Numbered from the stretch's first letter, positions 1-9,501 are shown. The stretch is 53,362 nt of DNA from an uncultured Lachnospiraceae bacterium (GCA_910585545.1 CAJUFN010000015.1:1-53362), one strand, 5' to 3'. Made by a program: numbers and translations. The notes: generated by a model from the sequence alone, not told the origin.

Positions 1-38
1 TCCTATATGATCAAACGTAACATAATAGCCATTTTTTA

Positions 39-833
39 CTATCTTAATGACATTGGATAATAAACGGCTTCTGTGGAATGTCCGATTCCATATACAGATA
101 CATCGCCAAGCGGGTGGGATACTGCGTATTCTCCCAGCCGCACTACGCTTCGATCATCCATTGCCAGGATGATATCCACCTTAGGCTGCGCCTCTAAAAA
201 AGCATCGCTGGATTCCGTAAAATCACCTGATACAAACCACTTAAGCTTCGCTCCGGCTCTCTCTAGTTTTTCTATCGTACTTCCGGCTCTTTTCAGCGTG
301 GATTCATGATTGGTACTTTTCGAAAAAATTCCCACGCTCTTTCCTCGCAGTACTCCGTGATAATCCTTAATTGCCTCCAACGCCAGCGCCTCTCCAAGTC
401 CTGGATGATTTGGCTCTACTGATATATCTTTCCTGCCTTCCTGCGTCGTATCTGTCACATGCTCTATTAACATCAGCGGAATCTCTCCTGCCTTTTTCAT
501 AAGCATTTCCTTTGCTTCTTTCCTTGGGACCGGCTGTACAATAATGGCATCAACGCCTTTGCTGATTTCTTGCTCAATAACACGTTTCTGAGCTTCCGAT
601 GTCAACATTTCCCCGGTACTTACAACGGATACTTCCACGTCTTGTTCCTGTGCCGCCATCTTAATCCCATATTTAAACGCCGACCATTCCTTACTGTCCG
701 GATTCTGCACGATAACAGATACTTTCAACCCATTCCCTCTTTTTCCTGACCAAACGGTAAACAACATCAGCCAGATTACCATCACACCAAGAATCACTTC
801 TACCAGAATAAATAATTTTTTACTGTTCTTCAT
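39..833 (-). CDS. Membrane-anchored sugar-binding protein (periplasmic-binding type I), probably frameshifted at its C-terminus
   Basis: Probable extracellular sugar receptor of the LacI/ribose-binding fold. An N-terminal hydrophobic segment (about residues 8-28) has no lipobox Cys, so it looks like an uncleaved anchor. The core shows the family pattern: SVIVQNPDSKEW, then DAIIVQPVP, then DIILAMDDRS with a GIGHS segment. At 264 residues it is shorter than the usual 300-330. The reading frame ends abruptly at 39-41 (AVYYPMSLR then stop), while another frame stays open to the window edge and reads SNVIKIVKNGYY, a plausible C-terminal continuation. A one-base indel near position 50 is therefore likely. 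The ATG overlaps the kinase stop by 14 bp with AAGGAAA upstream, so the two are translationally coupled. It probably works with that kinase as a sugar sensor rather than as part of an ABC importer; no permease is visible. Confidence 0.7.
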   Translation of the reverse strand: MKNSKKLFILVEVILGVMVIWLMLFTVWSGKRGNGLKVSVIVQNPDSKEWSAFKYGIKMAAQEQDVEVSVVSTGEMLTSEAQKRVIEQEISKGVDAIIVQPVPRKEAKEMLMKKAGEIPLMLIEHVTDTTQEGRKDISVEPNHPGLGEALALEAIKDYHGVLRGKSVGIFSKSTNHESTLKRAGSTIEKLERAGAKLKWFVSGDFTESSDAFLEAQPKVDIILAMDDRSVVRLGEYAVSHPLGDVSVYGIGHSTEAVYYPMSLR

Positions 834-2685
834 CTTTTTCGTTTCCTTTATTAGTTTCCAGATTAATTGCTTCCTTACTTAACTGATATCCCTGCTCAAG
901 AATGGCTCTATTCTCTTCCGTATACAAAATGGCTGGAAGGCAGACAGACACACTCGTTCCTTCATCCGGCTCGCTTTCGATAAGAAGTCCATATTCTTTT
1001 CCAAATAATATTTGAATACGGTTGTTAACATTTACAAGGCCTACTCCGGAACCTTTTTTCGGCACAAGATTGTTGTTCGTCAAAATCCCCTCTCTTATCT
1101 CTGCCGGAATTCCAATTCCATTATCTTCTATCGAAATGATGATTTTATCTGCTTTTTTTCTTCCTATAATCTGTATTTGTCCGTCTTCATTGCCATGGAT
1201 ACCATAGTTAATGGCATTTTCCAGAATCGGCTGCAGCGTAAGCTTAACTGCACAATAAGAACCAAGTTCCGGCTCAATATCAAATCTAATATCAAATGCG
1301 TCTTTATATCTGGCATTCTGAATATTCATATAGCTTCTTGCATGCTGCAGCTCATCTTTTACGCTGATGATCGTATGCCCTTTCGACAGGCTGATGCGGA
1401 AAAGCTTTGCTAACTCCGAAACCATAAACGATGCATCGTCATTACGCCCGCCCTCTATTGTCCAGATAATGGAATCTAATGTATTATACAGAAAATGCGG
1501 GTTAATCTGACTTTGCAGCGCTTCCAGCTCACTCTTCCTTCTTTCATTTTGTTCTCTTACAATCTCTTTCATCAGCCTTTCGTTATGCTTGTAAGATTCT
1601 TGTATGGATTCTCCAAGATGCCTGATTTCCAGGGACCCGCCTATATAAATCTCAGATTCTTTTCCTGTCTCATATTCCAGAACAGAATTGTTAAGTTTTA
1701 AAATCGGACTTGAAATTCTTGCAGAAACAATACGGCTCACAACAATCAGCATCATCGCGGTCAAAAGCGCCAACATTACGATAAATTGCTGAATATCCAA
1801 AAGTTCATGATTGAAGATAGAATCCGGAATAACGCCTACCAGCTTCCATCCGGTATAACTGATGGTATTGACGATGAGTTGACGGTGTTCTCCTTCAAAC
1901 GTCTCATCATAAACACCCTCTTTGCATCCTGCTGCCTCCCTGCTGCTTTCTTTGATGATTCCATTGTTAATCTGAACCTGCTTTGGATGATAGATAATTT
2001 CTCCATTACTGTCACACAAATAGTAATATCCGTTATCTGCATTGTTAATTTGGTTCATCATTCGGGATATCCCGGCATAATCCATATCTACCAGCAAAAC
2101 TCCCTGATATGCGTCGGCCTTATCGGAAAATTCTACCACGCGGCTGGTAGAAATGACCCAATAATAACGAAGCGTGCCGTCATCAAACAAGTTCTGAATA
2201 TGAGGTGTGGAAAAATGGATGTTTTCCGGTTCCTCCATCGCCATATAAAACCAATCCTGCCTGGTAACGTCCAGACCGTTTTTCTGCGATACTACCGGCT
2301 CTGCTGTCATGAGTTTTCCCGTACTGTCATAGATGGCAATACTTCTAAGACTGTCTTTATTCGCTTCATATAAAAGGTTCATTCCTTTCTCAATCGTTTC
2401 CGTCTGACTGGAAAAATCATTTTCCTTGATGACATTATAATATGCTGCCTCAGAAATCTGCCTCATGTTCGCCAGATAGTCTTCGAGGCTTTCTCCGGTC
2501 TGTTCCATCAGTTTCTGTGTACTCTCTAAAGTGTCTTCTCTGATAAGCGCAGAAAAACGGACGTACATCACAATTCCCATACATAGCACAATCGAAATCG
2601 AAATGACCGAAAGGGCAACCATGATCGTAGTCTGTATCTCTCCAGGATTTAATTTTCTCAGATGATTAAAAACTTTCTTTTTCAC
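820..2685 (-). CDS. YesM/LytS-type sensor histidine kinase
   Basis: Membrane sensor kinase expected to phosphorylate an AraC-type (YesN) response regulator in response to extracellular carbohydrate. Order of parts: TM1 about 18-42; an extracellular dCache-like sensor about 45-290 (DWFYMAM and DMDYAGI are typical); TM2 about 300-322; HAMP-like linker; His_kinase domain with phosphoacceptor H397 in NPHFLYNTLD; HATPase_c with LQPILENAINYGI, EDNGIGIP and GSGVGLVNVNNR. The start is GTG at 2685; GGAG lies about 12 nt upstream. No response regulator lies next to it in the window, so the partner must be elsewhere or lost with the rearranged DNA upstream. The stop overlaps the downstream sugar-binding gene by 14 bp. 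Length is normal for the family. Confidence 0.88.
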   Translation of the reverse strand: MKKKVFNHLRKLNPGEIQTTIMVALSVISISIVLCMGIVMYVRFSALIREDTLESTQKLMEQTGESLEDYLANMRQISEAAYYNVIKENDFSSQTETIEKGMNLLYEANKDSLRSIAIYDSTGKLMTAEPVVSQKNGLDVTRQDWFYMAMEEPENIHFSTPHIQNLFDDGTLRYYWVISTSRVVEFSDKADAYQGVLLVDMDYAGISRMMNQINNADNGYYYLCDSNGEIIYHPKQVQINNGIIKESSREAAGCKEGVYDETFEGEHRQLIVNTISYTGWKLVGVIPDSIFNHELLDIQQFIVMLALLTAMMLIVVSRIVSARISSPILKLNNSVLEYETGKESEIYIGGSLEIRHLGESIQESYKHNERLMKEIVREQNERRKSELEALQSQINPHFLYNTLDSIIWTIEGGRNDDASFMVSELAKLFRISLSKGHTIISVKDELQHARSYMNIQNARYKDAFDIRFDIEPELGSYCAVKLTLQPILENAINYGIHGNEDGQIQIIGRKKADKIIISIEDNGIGIPAEIREGILTNNNLVPKKGSGVGLVNVNNRIQILFGKEYGLLIESEPDEGTSVSVCLPAILYTEENRAILEQGYQLSKEAINLETNKGNEKDEEQ

Positions 2686-2712
2686 GTCTTTACATGCTCC
2701 ATTCCTATGCTG

Positions 2713-2741
2713 AAAAGAGCCAGATCATTTCCGGCTCTTCT
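2713..2741 (-). terminator. Hairpin with T-run in the kinase leader
   Basis: On the minus strand, AGAGCC and GGCTCT arms flank an 11-nt loop and run into TTTTC, about 28 nt before the kinase start. It could end transcription from a lost upstream gene or act as a leader attenuator. A TATAAT-like box lies further upstream (2785-2790) with a weak -35, which would place this hairpin inside the kinase transcript. Confidence 0.5.
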
Positions 2742-2888
2742 GCAATGTTCCTGTTTATCTATGAAGTTTCATAGCATTATGATTATTATAATATCAGTAA
2801 AAGAAAAAGAAAGATATAGAAATTTTTTTGATTTTCATTCAAATTTCATGAGGAGAAGGTAAACTTGGAAACCTCAATAACCTCTCAG

Positions 2889-3012
2889 TACACCTACCTG
2901 GGCAATTTTTCTTTTTAGGAGATTCATCCGCCCAGTGCCTGGACGAGAATTCTCTTGAACTTGCTTTTTCGCCCATCCCCTGGGCAGGAATTCTCTTGAA
3001 CTTGCTTTTTCG
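2889..3012 (+). repeat. 41-bp palindromic tandem array, copy 1 (about three units)
   Basis: Cores start at 2889 (degenerate), 2930 and 2971, an exact 41-bp period. Each core is a short palindrome of the form GCCCA-n-CTGGGC, followed by an AATTCTCTTGAACTTGCTTTTTCG-like spacer. The same unit, orientation and period recur at the end of the window. 41 is not a multiple of three, so the array is non-coding. It abuts the IS21 left end. The rest of 2742-2888 is AT-rich, with no gene seen. Confidence 0.8.
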
Positions 3013-3063
3013 TATAAAATGTCAAGACCAAATGTACAAAAAATATTATATAAAAATGTACAA

Positions 3064-3822
3064 TTAGTCATTTTGTTTCAAATGATCTTTTAATCTATAT
3101 GATTTCCCGGATATTGGAACCACATGTGCATGATGCAGTACTCTGTCCATAATAGCATTTGCAACAACAGCATCATAAAATACGCCATCCCATTCATTGA
3201 AATTCATATTTGTAGTCAATATGGTACTCTTTTTCTCATATCTCTTATCTATAAGCTGAAAAAATAAATTGGAATCTTCTTTGTTAATTGGTAAATATCC
3301 TATCTCATCAATGATAAGCAGCCTATATTTACCGAAATGCTTTAGTCTTGCATCCAGACGGTTTTCAAGTTGTGCTCTTTTTAATTGTTGTAAAAGGTCA
3401 TTACATTTAATAAAATATGTACTTACACGTTTCTTTGCGGCAGCGATTCCAATGGAGGTTGCCAGATGCGTTTTTCCTACACCACTTGGTCCAAGAAATA
3501 CAATATTTTCATCCTTTTCAAGAAAACCAAGACTGGCTAATTCACGCATTCCCTGTTCATTTACACTTGGTTGGAATTCAAAATCATAATCTTTAAGTTC
3601 CTTTACAAAAGGAAATGCGGCAGCCTTTATCATGGATCTGGAAGCGTTCTGTTCTTTAAAATCCACTTCATAGTTGCTTAGCTTTAATAAGCCTTCTGTA
3701 AATGACAACCCATTATTTGTTACAAAATCTCTTATTTCATCAAGATGCAGCTTCATCTGGGTCAATTTTAATAAATCCAGGTTTGCTGTTAACTGATTGT
3801 ATGTACTGTTACTCATAATCAT
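3064..3822 (-). CDS. istB: IS21 helper ATPase IstB
   Basis: AAA+ ATPase that assembles on target DNA and stimulates the IstA transposase. Walker A GPSGVGKTHL at 111-120; Walker B LLIIDE with D172/E173; a later TTNMNFNEW sensor-like segment. At 252 residues it is normal length and apparently intact. It overlaps istA by 14 bp (ATG inside the istA 3' end), the arrangement typical of the family and consistent with translational coupling. Confidence 0.95.
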   Translation of the reverse strand: MIMSNSTYNQLTANLDLLKLTQMKLHLDEIRDFVTNNGLSFTEGLLKLSNYEVDFKEQNASRSMIKAAAFPFVKELKDYDFEFQPSVNEQGMRELASLGFLEKDENIVFLGPSGVGKTHLATSIGIAAAKKRVSTYFIKCNDLLQQLKRAQLENRLDARLKHFGKYRLLIIDEIGYLPINKEDSNLFFQLIDKRYEKKSTILTTNMNFNEWDGVFYDAVVANAIMDRVLHHAHVVPISGKSYRLKDHLKQND

Positions 3823-5125
3823 AAACCTTTCCTATAATCTCAAGATTTTCTTTTGCTCTGTCCATTATGTGTTCTTCTTTGAAAATATGGGATTTCCTGG
3901 CGATTGCAGCATAATGTTCAGAAATATAATTCAATTTTTTTGAACTTAATTGATGAATGGTTATAAATTCTGTGTTACAATACACATGTATATAACCATC
4001 ATATACTTGTAAGGAAACAATCTTTCCTACATACTCTGGTGGGACAGAGTACTGGCATCCTTTGTGAAAAAACATGCTTGAATGATTGACTTTTACAGTA
4101 TTTGTGGTGATTTGATAAGGCTTTCTTATGGGATCAGCGGGCAGGCTGTTTAAGAAAGCCTTTTCTCTGTTAAAATACATCAGCGGAATTCTTCCGGTTC
4201 CCTGGTTTACCTGTGCATTAACACGATTATTAATTCTTGTTACCAATTCAACCAGTTCGCGGTAATTTAATTTCCCATTATAAGCTCTTATTTCATCGAG
4301 TATCTTCATAGGAGCCTCAACTTTTGCCTTTGTCTGAGGACGCCCCACAATACAAGGCTGAACTTTAAAACCATAATCGTCAGCGAATTGCTGAAACTTA
4401 TTATTTACTTTACCGGTAGAGTATTCTGTTCTTGCTTCATCCATAACAGTTTTCATGTTATCGGTAACTATTTCCTTCGGAACGCCACCAAATGTTTCAA
4501 ATGCATCATCAAGAAATGAGAAGAGTATATCCTGCGTTTTGGAAAGAGAGACTCTGTATACCCTGAATCTTGAATATGAAAGCAATAGAACGAAAACATT
4601 TACATCTATAGTTTCTCCCGAAGAAAGAATAAATGGAATGGATTCTTTCCAATCTAACTGGGCCTGTTTACCCATAGGTGTTTCATATCGAATGGTGACC
4701 TTATCATTGTTGAAAGGCCTGCTTTTTTTGAAATAGGAATCGAATTCAGGATATTTTCTGAGGTAATGACAAAAGTTGCAATAAACACCTGTGAAACCAT
4801 AGTTATCTACAAGATACTGCCATAAAACTTTTCTGTAGTAAAACACCTGTTGATTTCTGTCTGATAACAATTCCGCGATTATATTATAATACGGTGTAAT
4901 GCAGTCATTACAATTCCTTGTTTCTGGTTTCGAATATCCGGTTATATATTTATCAACTGTACGTCTGTCAACTTCCAATTCTCTTGCTATTTGGCTTTTG
5001 TTAATCTTCAATATTCCATCCTCCAAAAATGGTTTTAATTTATACAGGTCATTGACACTTTCTATTTTTATGTTTGTTATGATTTGATTCTTTAGTATCA
5101 TTATGAGTTCCTCCTTGTAACTCAT
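3809..5125 (-). CDS. istA: IS21 transposase IstA
   Basis: DDE recombinase of the IS21 family. An N-terminal helix-turn-helix (about 40-62, SQIARELEVDRRTVDKY) precedes the rve integrase core. Catalytic acids are visible as D158 in QLDWKE, D222 in VTDNMKT and E270 in AKVEAPM, followed by a C-terminal beta-rich domain with YSVPPEYVG. 438 residues, intact. It starts with ATG preceded by AAGGAGGAACTCATAATG-type sequence inside the annotated frame, so MILKNQ (residue 9) is an alternative start. With istB intact, the element may still be mobile. Confidence 0.94.
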   Translation of the reverse strand: MSYKEELIMILKNQIITNIKIESVNDLYKLKPFLEDGILKINKSQIARELEVDRRTVDKYITGYSKPETRNCNDCITPYYNIIAELLSDRNQQVFYYRKVLWQYLVDNYGFTGVYCNFCHYLRKYPEFDSYFKKSRPFNNDKVTIRYETPMGKQAQLDWKESIPFILSSGETIDVNVFVLLLSYSRFRVYRVSLSKTQDILFSFLDDAFETFGGVPKEIVTDNMKTVMDEARTEYSTGKVNNKFQQFADDYGFKVQPCIVGRPQTKAKVEAPMKILDEIRAYNGKLNYRELVELVTRINNRVNAQVNQGTGRIPLMYFNREKAFLNSLPADPIRKPYQITTNTVKVNHSSMFFHKGCQYSVPPEYVGKIVSLQVYDGYIHVYCNTEFITIHQLSSKKLNYISEHYAAIARKSHIFKEEHIMDRAKENLEIIGKVYDYE

Positions 5126-5151
5126 ACATCATAACATTTGTACATTCTTAT

Positions 5152-6783
5152 TTAATATTTATTGTACATATTTAAGTATAACTTTATAATCATATCTCTT
5201 TGCAGACCGTTTGCCCAGTTTGGATCGTTCGTATATGTCATCTCATTTCCGATAGACCAGCTAACGATTGCCGGATAGTTTTTCAGACGCTGATAAGCTG
5301 TCTCGGTACGGTCCATACCCATCTCGTAGAATAAGCCTTGCTTATCACTCTGGTAGAAAATACCGTGGCATTCCATGTTCGTCTCACCCATCATGTATAA
5401 TCCATAACGGTTACATAACCAGTAAGGATATTCATCGTTACTGTAGTGTGAGGTACGAATTCCGTTTAAGTTGTTCTTTTTCATCAATGTAACGTCTTCT
5501 TTCAGAACATCCTGCGGAACTGCTTTTCCGTTGAATGGGTCTGTATCATGACGGTTTGCCCCTTTGATCAAAAGGCGCTCGCCATTGATTTTTATTGGCT
5601 CCCATTCCTTTGTGATCACATTGTAGTTCTCGTCTACTTCTGTTCTTGTAAATTCGATTTCACGGAATCCAAGCTGTGTAGCAAGTGATTCTACTGCTTT
5701 TCCGTTACCATCTTTTAATGTCATTACCAAAGAATAGAGATTTGGAGCTTCTGCTGACCAAAGTTTTGGATTTTCCACTACTTTTTCAAATGAGAAAGTG
5801 GTTGTCTCACCGGATACTACTTCGTCAACAGCGATACTGCTTTTGCCAAGGATGTCATTGCCTTCTTCGTCAAATGCCTGTACATCAATGCTCCAGCCAG
5901 TCTGGTCTTCTGTAGATAAGTTTCTTACATCGATATCTACACTTAAATTTGCATTTTCATATGTGTCATCAAGATCTGTGAGTACTTTGTAGTCATTCAT
6001 CTGTACTAGTGGAGCGCTTGTCATATAAACATCACGGAAAATGCCGCCGTCATAAATCATATCCTGATCTTCGAACCATGTACTGTCGCTGAATTTGTGC
6101 ACTTTTACTGCCAAAAGGTTCTCTCCATCTGTCAGATAATCTGTGATATCAAAGCGATGCGGGCTAAAGCTGTCTTCACTATAACCTACTTCTTTTCCAT
6201 TTACATACACATAGTATGCAGACTCTACGCCGTCAAAATGCAGGTAGATGCGGCGATTGTCTTCTACCATTTCCGGTTTCACTTCAAATGTTTTTCTGTA
6301 TAACCCGACTGGATTATATACTACCGGTGCGTACGGTGGTGGAACCGTCTGCCTTTCTGCCGGATAATCGTCTTTGTATTCTTCCCCGTATTTTGACTGC
6401 CATGGCATAATATTGTTGGTGTAAATCGGGAAATCAAATCCTTGCATGGTCCAGCTTTTTGGAAGATTCACTGTCTTCCAGTCATCCGTCTCGTCTTTTT
6501 GGAACTCTTTGGTCATGAAGCCCTCTTCGCCCATGAACTTTTGTGCCTGTTCCTGATTTTGTACGACTGTTAATTCCCAGTCTTCTTTTTCTCCTGTCAG
6601 CATCTGGAAATATTCGGAATTCTCACGAGCGTTGTAATCCCATGCCATCTGTGCCGCTGTGTCAGCGTCCTGGTAAGGAATCAAAGCTACGGTCGCTTTT
6701 TCACGGTTGATACCAAATACATCCTCGGCAGTCACCTGATTCCCATCCACATCTTCATACTCTCTTGTTGTATTTATTTTCAC
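5152..6783 (-). pseudogene. GH2 beta-galactosidase fragment, truncated at both ends
   Basis: Remnant of a large LacZ-type beta-galactosidase. Present are the sugar-binding jelly-roll (PKSWTMQGFDFP, NPVGLYRKTF, FDGVESAYYVYVNG), the Ig-like domain, and the start of the TIM barrel up to the acid/base motif (WSIGNEM) and GLQRDMI, where the IS21 end begins; the last dozen residues come from IS sequence. The nucleophile region and everything after it are missing. The 5' side is also cut: the frame opens at a GTG at 6783 just after a stop, with no signal peptide, and the neighbouring sequence belongs to an AraC gene on the other strand. No catalytic activity is expected. It is a different GH2 subtype from the intact enzyme at 17.3-23.9 kb. 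Confidence 0.85.
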
Positions 6784-6784
6784 A

Positions 6785-8054
6785 TGGAAGCTCTGTCAAC
6801 ATCTTGCGAGACATCTAAATGAACCTCTAGAAGCGCTTACGCAACATTTAAGTGGTTCATCTTCTGATTTCAAAATGCAAAAGAAACCTTCTTTTGAACC
6901 AGATGAATTCCAACTTATTCTCTCTACGGTTACGTCTTTAAGAGAGAATAATGAACAGCTTCGTTCTATACAACAAAAAACAAAATATTCTGTCACTGAG
7001 TCTTGTTTAAATGAATTGATAACAGAGCATTATACAGATTCTCCTACTTTAATGGAAGAAAAAATGGATTATCTGGGATTGCATTATTTAAAGACAGAGA
7101 AATTGTGTATGGCAGTTTTCAAAATTGATAATTATCATTCCTTTATCACTGAACATAGCTTGGATGAATTATGGGAGCTTCGTTTTGCTGCTGTAAATAT
7201 CATAGAAGAACTCGTTGCGGCAAAATATACCTGTAATGGCTTCAGTCGTGACAATGATAAATTTGTGTTGATTCTATCTTGCAGCAATGAAACTGATTTG
7301 GTTGATTTTGAAGACCGTTTTGTACTACTTTTACAGTCCATCCAAAATACAATTGAAGCACACCTTCATTTTACGGTATCTATTACTTATAATACGAACT
7401 TGCCAAATATTGGGGAGCTTCCTATTATATATAAACAACTGGAAACTTCCCTGCTGTTAAAGATGCGCTTAGGACATGCTGCAATCATAGATCCTCATTT
7501 AATTGATGAAATACGCCCAGAACCGTTCCAATGTTCTTATAAGGCAACCAATCAGCTGATTGATTATTTGATTCAAGGAAAATTAGATAAGACGCTTTCT
7601 CTTTACCAAGAGATTGTACAAGATTTATTTTACTGTGATTATGCGGAAATTCATTCGACACTTTTCTATCTGATTCATAGTATTTACGAACGGCTTTCGG
7701 AAAAATATCCCATGCTGAAAGACATTTTCGTGGAAGCTATGAAAAAATTTATATCCCGATTGGAATACGCCGAAGTCAGTGATGATATCTTGATGCTCTC
7801 CCGCAATTACTTTGAGACCATCTGCAATGCGGTTCAAACAATATACGAAGAAGTCCATTTCTCAGTATTTATTAGAAATTCGTATGGAAAAGCTTGCAGA
7901 ATACCTGCATACAAGCAATCTTCCATTGAATGAAATCTTAGGGCTTGTCGGATTGGAAAAGAATAATTATTTCTATACTCGATTCAAAAATTATTTTGGA
8001 ATGTCTTTAAACGAATATCGAGCGAAACTTCAGACAGCTGCAAAAGAAAATTAA
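6785..8054 (+). pseudogene. Broken AraC-family regulator with sensor remnant
   Basis: The first ATG gives 352 residues from 6875, but the frame is open from the GH2 junction and reads RHLNEPLEALTQHL, a HAMP-like linker, so the membrane sensor half was lost on the left. After a long ligand/regulatory region (about 6900-7830) the frame changes: the second half of the AraC DNA-binding domain (FKQYTKKSISQYLLEIRMEKLAEY, split here as FKQYTKKSISQ and YLLEIRMEKLAEY, then FYTRFKNYFGMSLNEYR) continues in another frame to 8054. The first helix-turn-helix is absent, consistent with a deletion of roughly 40 codons near 7822. So it lacks its sensor and half its DNA-binding domain and cannot be functional. 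It probably once regulated the adjacent GH2 gene. Confidence 0.8.
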
Positions 8055-8063
8055 TATGCACAC

Positions 8064-8099
8064 GAGGGCTGCTGCACTAAATAATTAGTGCGACAGCCC
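8064..8099 (+). terminator. Terminator after the AraC remnant
   Basis: Long imperfect hairpin: GGGCTG-CTGCACTA and TAGTGC-GACAGCCC arms around AATAAT, followed by ATTTTAG. It sits 10 bp after the regulator stop. Confidence 0.6.
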
Positions 8100-8168
8100 A
8101 TTTTAGAGATTTTTGCAGTCTTTGGGAAATATTTCTTTCCTTTCCCTATACCCACGCATTCTTACACC

Positions 8169-8250
8169 TTTGGACATGGAACAAGCTTCCACCTCTTTTT
8201 TACCCACTCCCCTGGATATATAGCACCTCTAAGCTTGTTCCATGCCCAAA
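8169..8250. repeat. 20-nt inverted repeat
   Basis: Arms 8169-8188 and 8231-8250 match at 19 of 20 positions around a 42-nt spacer, with ACATGGAACAAGCTT as the shared core. It lies between a regulator remnant and the Rpn gene. No coding signal; it may be a small non-autonomous element or a long hairpin. Confidence 0.6.
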
Positions 8251-8288
8251 CACCTTTCAAATTCGCCATAAACTCCTGCCCCCTTTAT

Positions 8289-9191
8289 TCATATCCCATA
8301 CTCTTTCATAAGTTGTTCCTGATACTCCATATCTTTCACTGATTTTGCCAAATCCTCAAATCTTTTATCTTCTAATAATCTTGCATATAATTTATTCACA
8401 CATTCTTTCCCCTCTGCTACTCCAAGCTCTTTGCCAATTTCTTTTCCATCCTCTAGTCCACTCTCATATGCCTCTTCTCTTTGCACTTCAATATCCAAAT
8501 CATAATCATATTCCGCAATTAACATATTCACGACCTCGCTTCCCTTACGCTTCAGATAATCGGCAAGAATCCCTTTTTCTATGCACTCTTCTATTGCTTT
8601 CTTATATGCATCCTCACTCTGCTGCTGTTCGTATTTCCCGATAATCTCAATAAATTGTCCGTATTCCTTCAGCACCTGACATTTTTTTAATATCTCGTGT
8701 TCTTCCTCCGGATTAATGTTGATTACCTTCACGCTTAATTCCAGCATCGCTTCTTCCTCTTTCACCATATAAGAATCCGATAACTTTAATGTCAGCTCTT
8801 TCTCCCATTTTTCTTTTCCATTATAAAATGTATAAAACTCTGGTTTTGGTAATTCTACCCGCTTCTTTTTATAACGGTCTCTGATTGGTACAATCTGTTC
8901 ATACGCACACCCAATATACATCAGGCTTCGCAATGGCATATTCTCATTCACCGTAGACTGATGTTCTCCAAATACCAGAACTTTTCCGCCTACACCGAAC
9001 GAAATATCATTCTTGAAATTCATATACAGCACATTATCAATCCGGAGTTTTCGAATAACTGTTCCCTCCGGAAGTGACACCTCATGCAGCGCATTATAAA
9101 GTGCAATATCATTTGCTTCTGCCGTCTCATCTTCGTAAAATAAATCCACAAATACACTGTTTTTTACTTTTTTGTTTTCTTTTGATGCCAT
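8289..9191 (-). CDS. Rpn-family recombination-promoting nuclease (PD-(D/E)XK)
   Basis: 300-residue member of the Rpn/PDDEXK_2 family, whose E. coli members are DNA endonucleases that promote RecA-independent recombination. The nuclease signature is NDISFG followed about 10 residues later by GEHQST, i.e. the catalytic D and the E-x-Q form seen in this family. YTFYNGKEKWEKE and ELSVKVININ follow. The C-terminal third is charged and probably helical, with an ESGLEDGKEIGKELG segment. The start is supported by GGAAGGAGA eight bases before the ATG. A nearly identical stretch of this gene is found as a broken fragment near 15.5 kb. Confidence 0.85.
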   Translation of the reverse strand: MASKENKKVKNSVFVDLFYEDETAEANDIALYNALHEVSLPEGTVIRKLRIDNVLYMNFKNDISFGVGGKVLVFGEHQSTVNENMPLRSLMYIGCAYEQIVPIRDRYKKKRVELPKPEFYTFYNGKEKWEKELTLKLSDSYMVKEEEAMLELSVKVININPEEEHEILKKCQVLKEYGQFIEIIGKYEQQQSEDAYKKAIEECIEKGILADYLKRKGSEVVNMLIAEYDYDLDIEVQREEAYESGLEDGKEIGKELGVAEGKECVNKLYARLLEDKRFEDLAKSVKDMEYQEQLMKEYGI

Positions 9192-9328
9192 AAAATCTCC
9201 TTCCCTGATTTTTCATGGATGAGACTTCTGACATTGTTATAATTCTATATTAAGAGTATAAACAGAAACAAAATGAAGCGCAAGCACATCCACAAAAAAT
9301 CTTTATAAATTGTGATGAATTGGTAACT

Positions 9329-9396
9329 TGAGGGATTCCCTCACAAGGCAGTCCGAAAGACTGTTTGAAATTGATTCACAGATAGAAATTCTGTGA
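9329..9396. other. Three consecutive small hairpins
   Basis: Three perfect stems in 68 bases: TGAGGG/CCCTCA (9329-9343), CAGTC/GACTG (9349-9363) and TCACAGA/TCTGTGA (9376-9396). They fill the 310-bp gap between the Rpn promoter region and the GH97 terminator. No reading frame supports them. A structured RNA or a repeat remnant is possible. The remainder of 9192-9450 shows nothing else I can name. Confidence 0.45.
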
Positions 9397-9454
9397 GTAG
9401 TTATACTTTAGCAGAAAAAGAACCAATGTGCCAGTAGTTTTTGTAAAACACGCC

Positions 9455-9483
9455 AAAAGGTTCCCCGGCATCGCCGGGGAACC
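9455..9483 (-). terminator. GH97 gene terminator
   Basis: Perfect 11-bp stem GGTTCCCCGGC/GCCGGGGAACC with a 3-nt loop, ending in TTTT on the minus strand, 18 bp after the stop codon. The same GGTTCCC-type hairpin ends the GH97 remnant and the GH89 gene. Confidence 0.9.
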
Positions 9484-9501
9484 CTTACTAAATTCACTTA
9501 T

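Larger units (their letters stand above)
3020..5175 (-). mobile_element. IS21-family insertion sequence
   Basis: About 2.16 kb element holding istA and istB in the usual overlapping order. Its ends carry matching inverted sequence: the left end (about 3020-3065) and the right end (about 5135-5175) each contain two TGTACA boxes spaced about 20-25 bp in otherwise similar AT-rich sequence, as expected of IS21 multiple terminal repeats. The outermost few bases match poorly, so exact ends are uncertain by about 10 bp. The left end abuts the 41-bp array and the right end abuts a GH2 gene cut after residues DMI. The two flanks are unrelated, so this is not a simple insertion into one gene. Confidence 0.85.

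Noticed and set aside
3020..5175. IS21 as a simple insertion into the GH2 gene
   Set aside because: The missing C-terminal half of GH2 is not found on the far side; the flank there is the 41-bp array. Deletion or rearrangement is needed.
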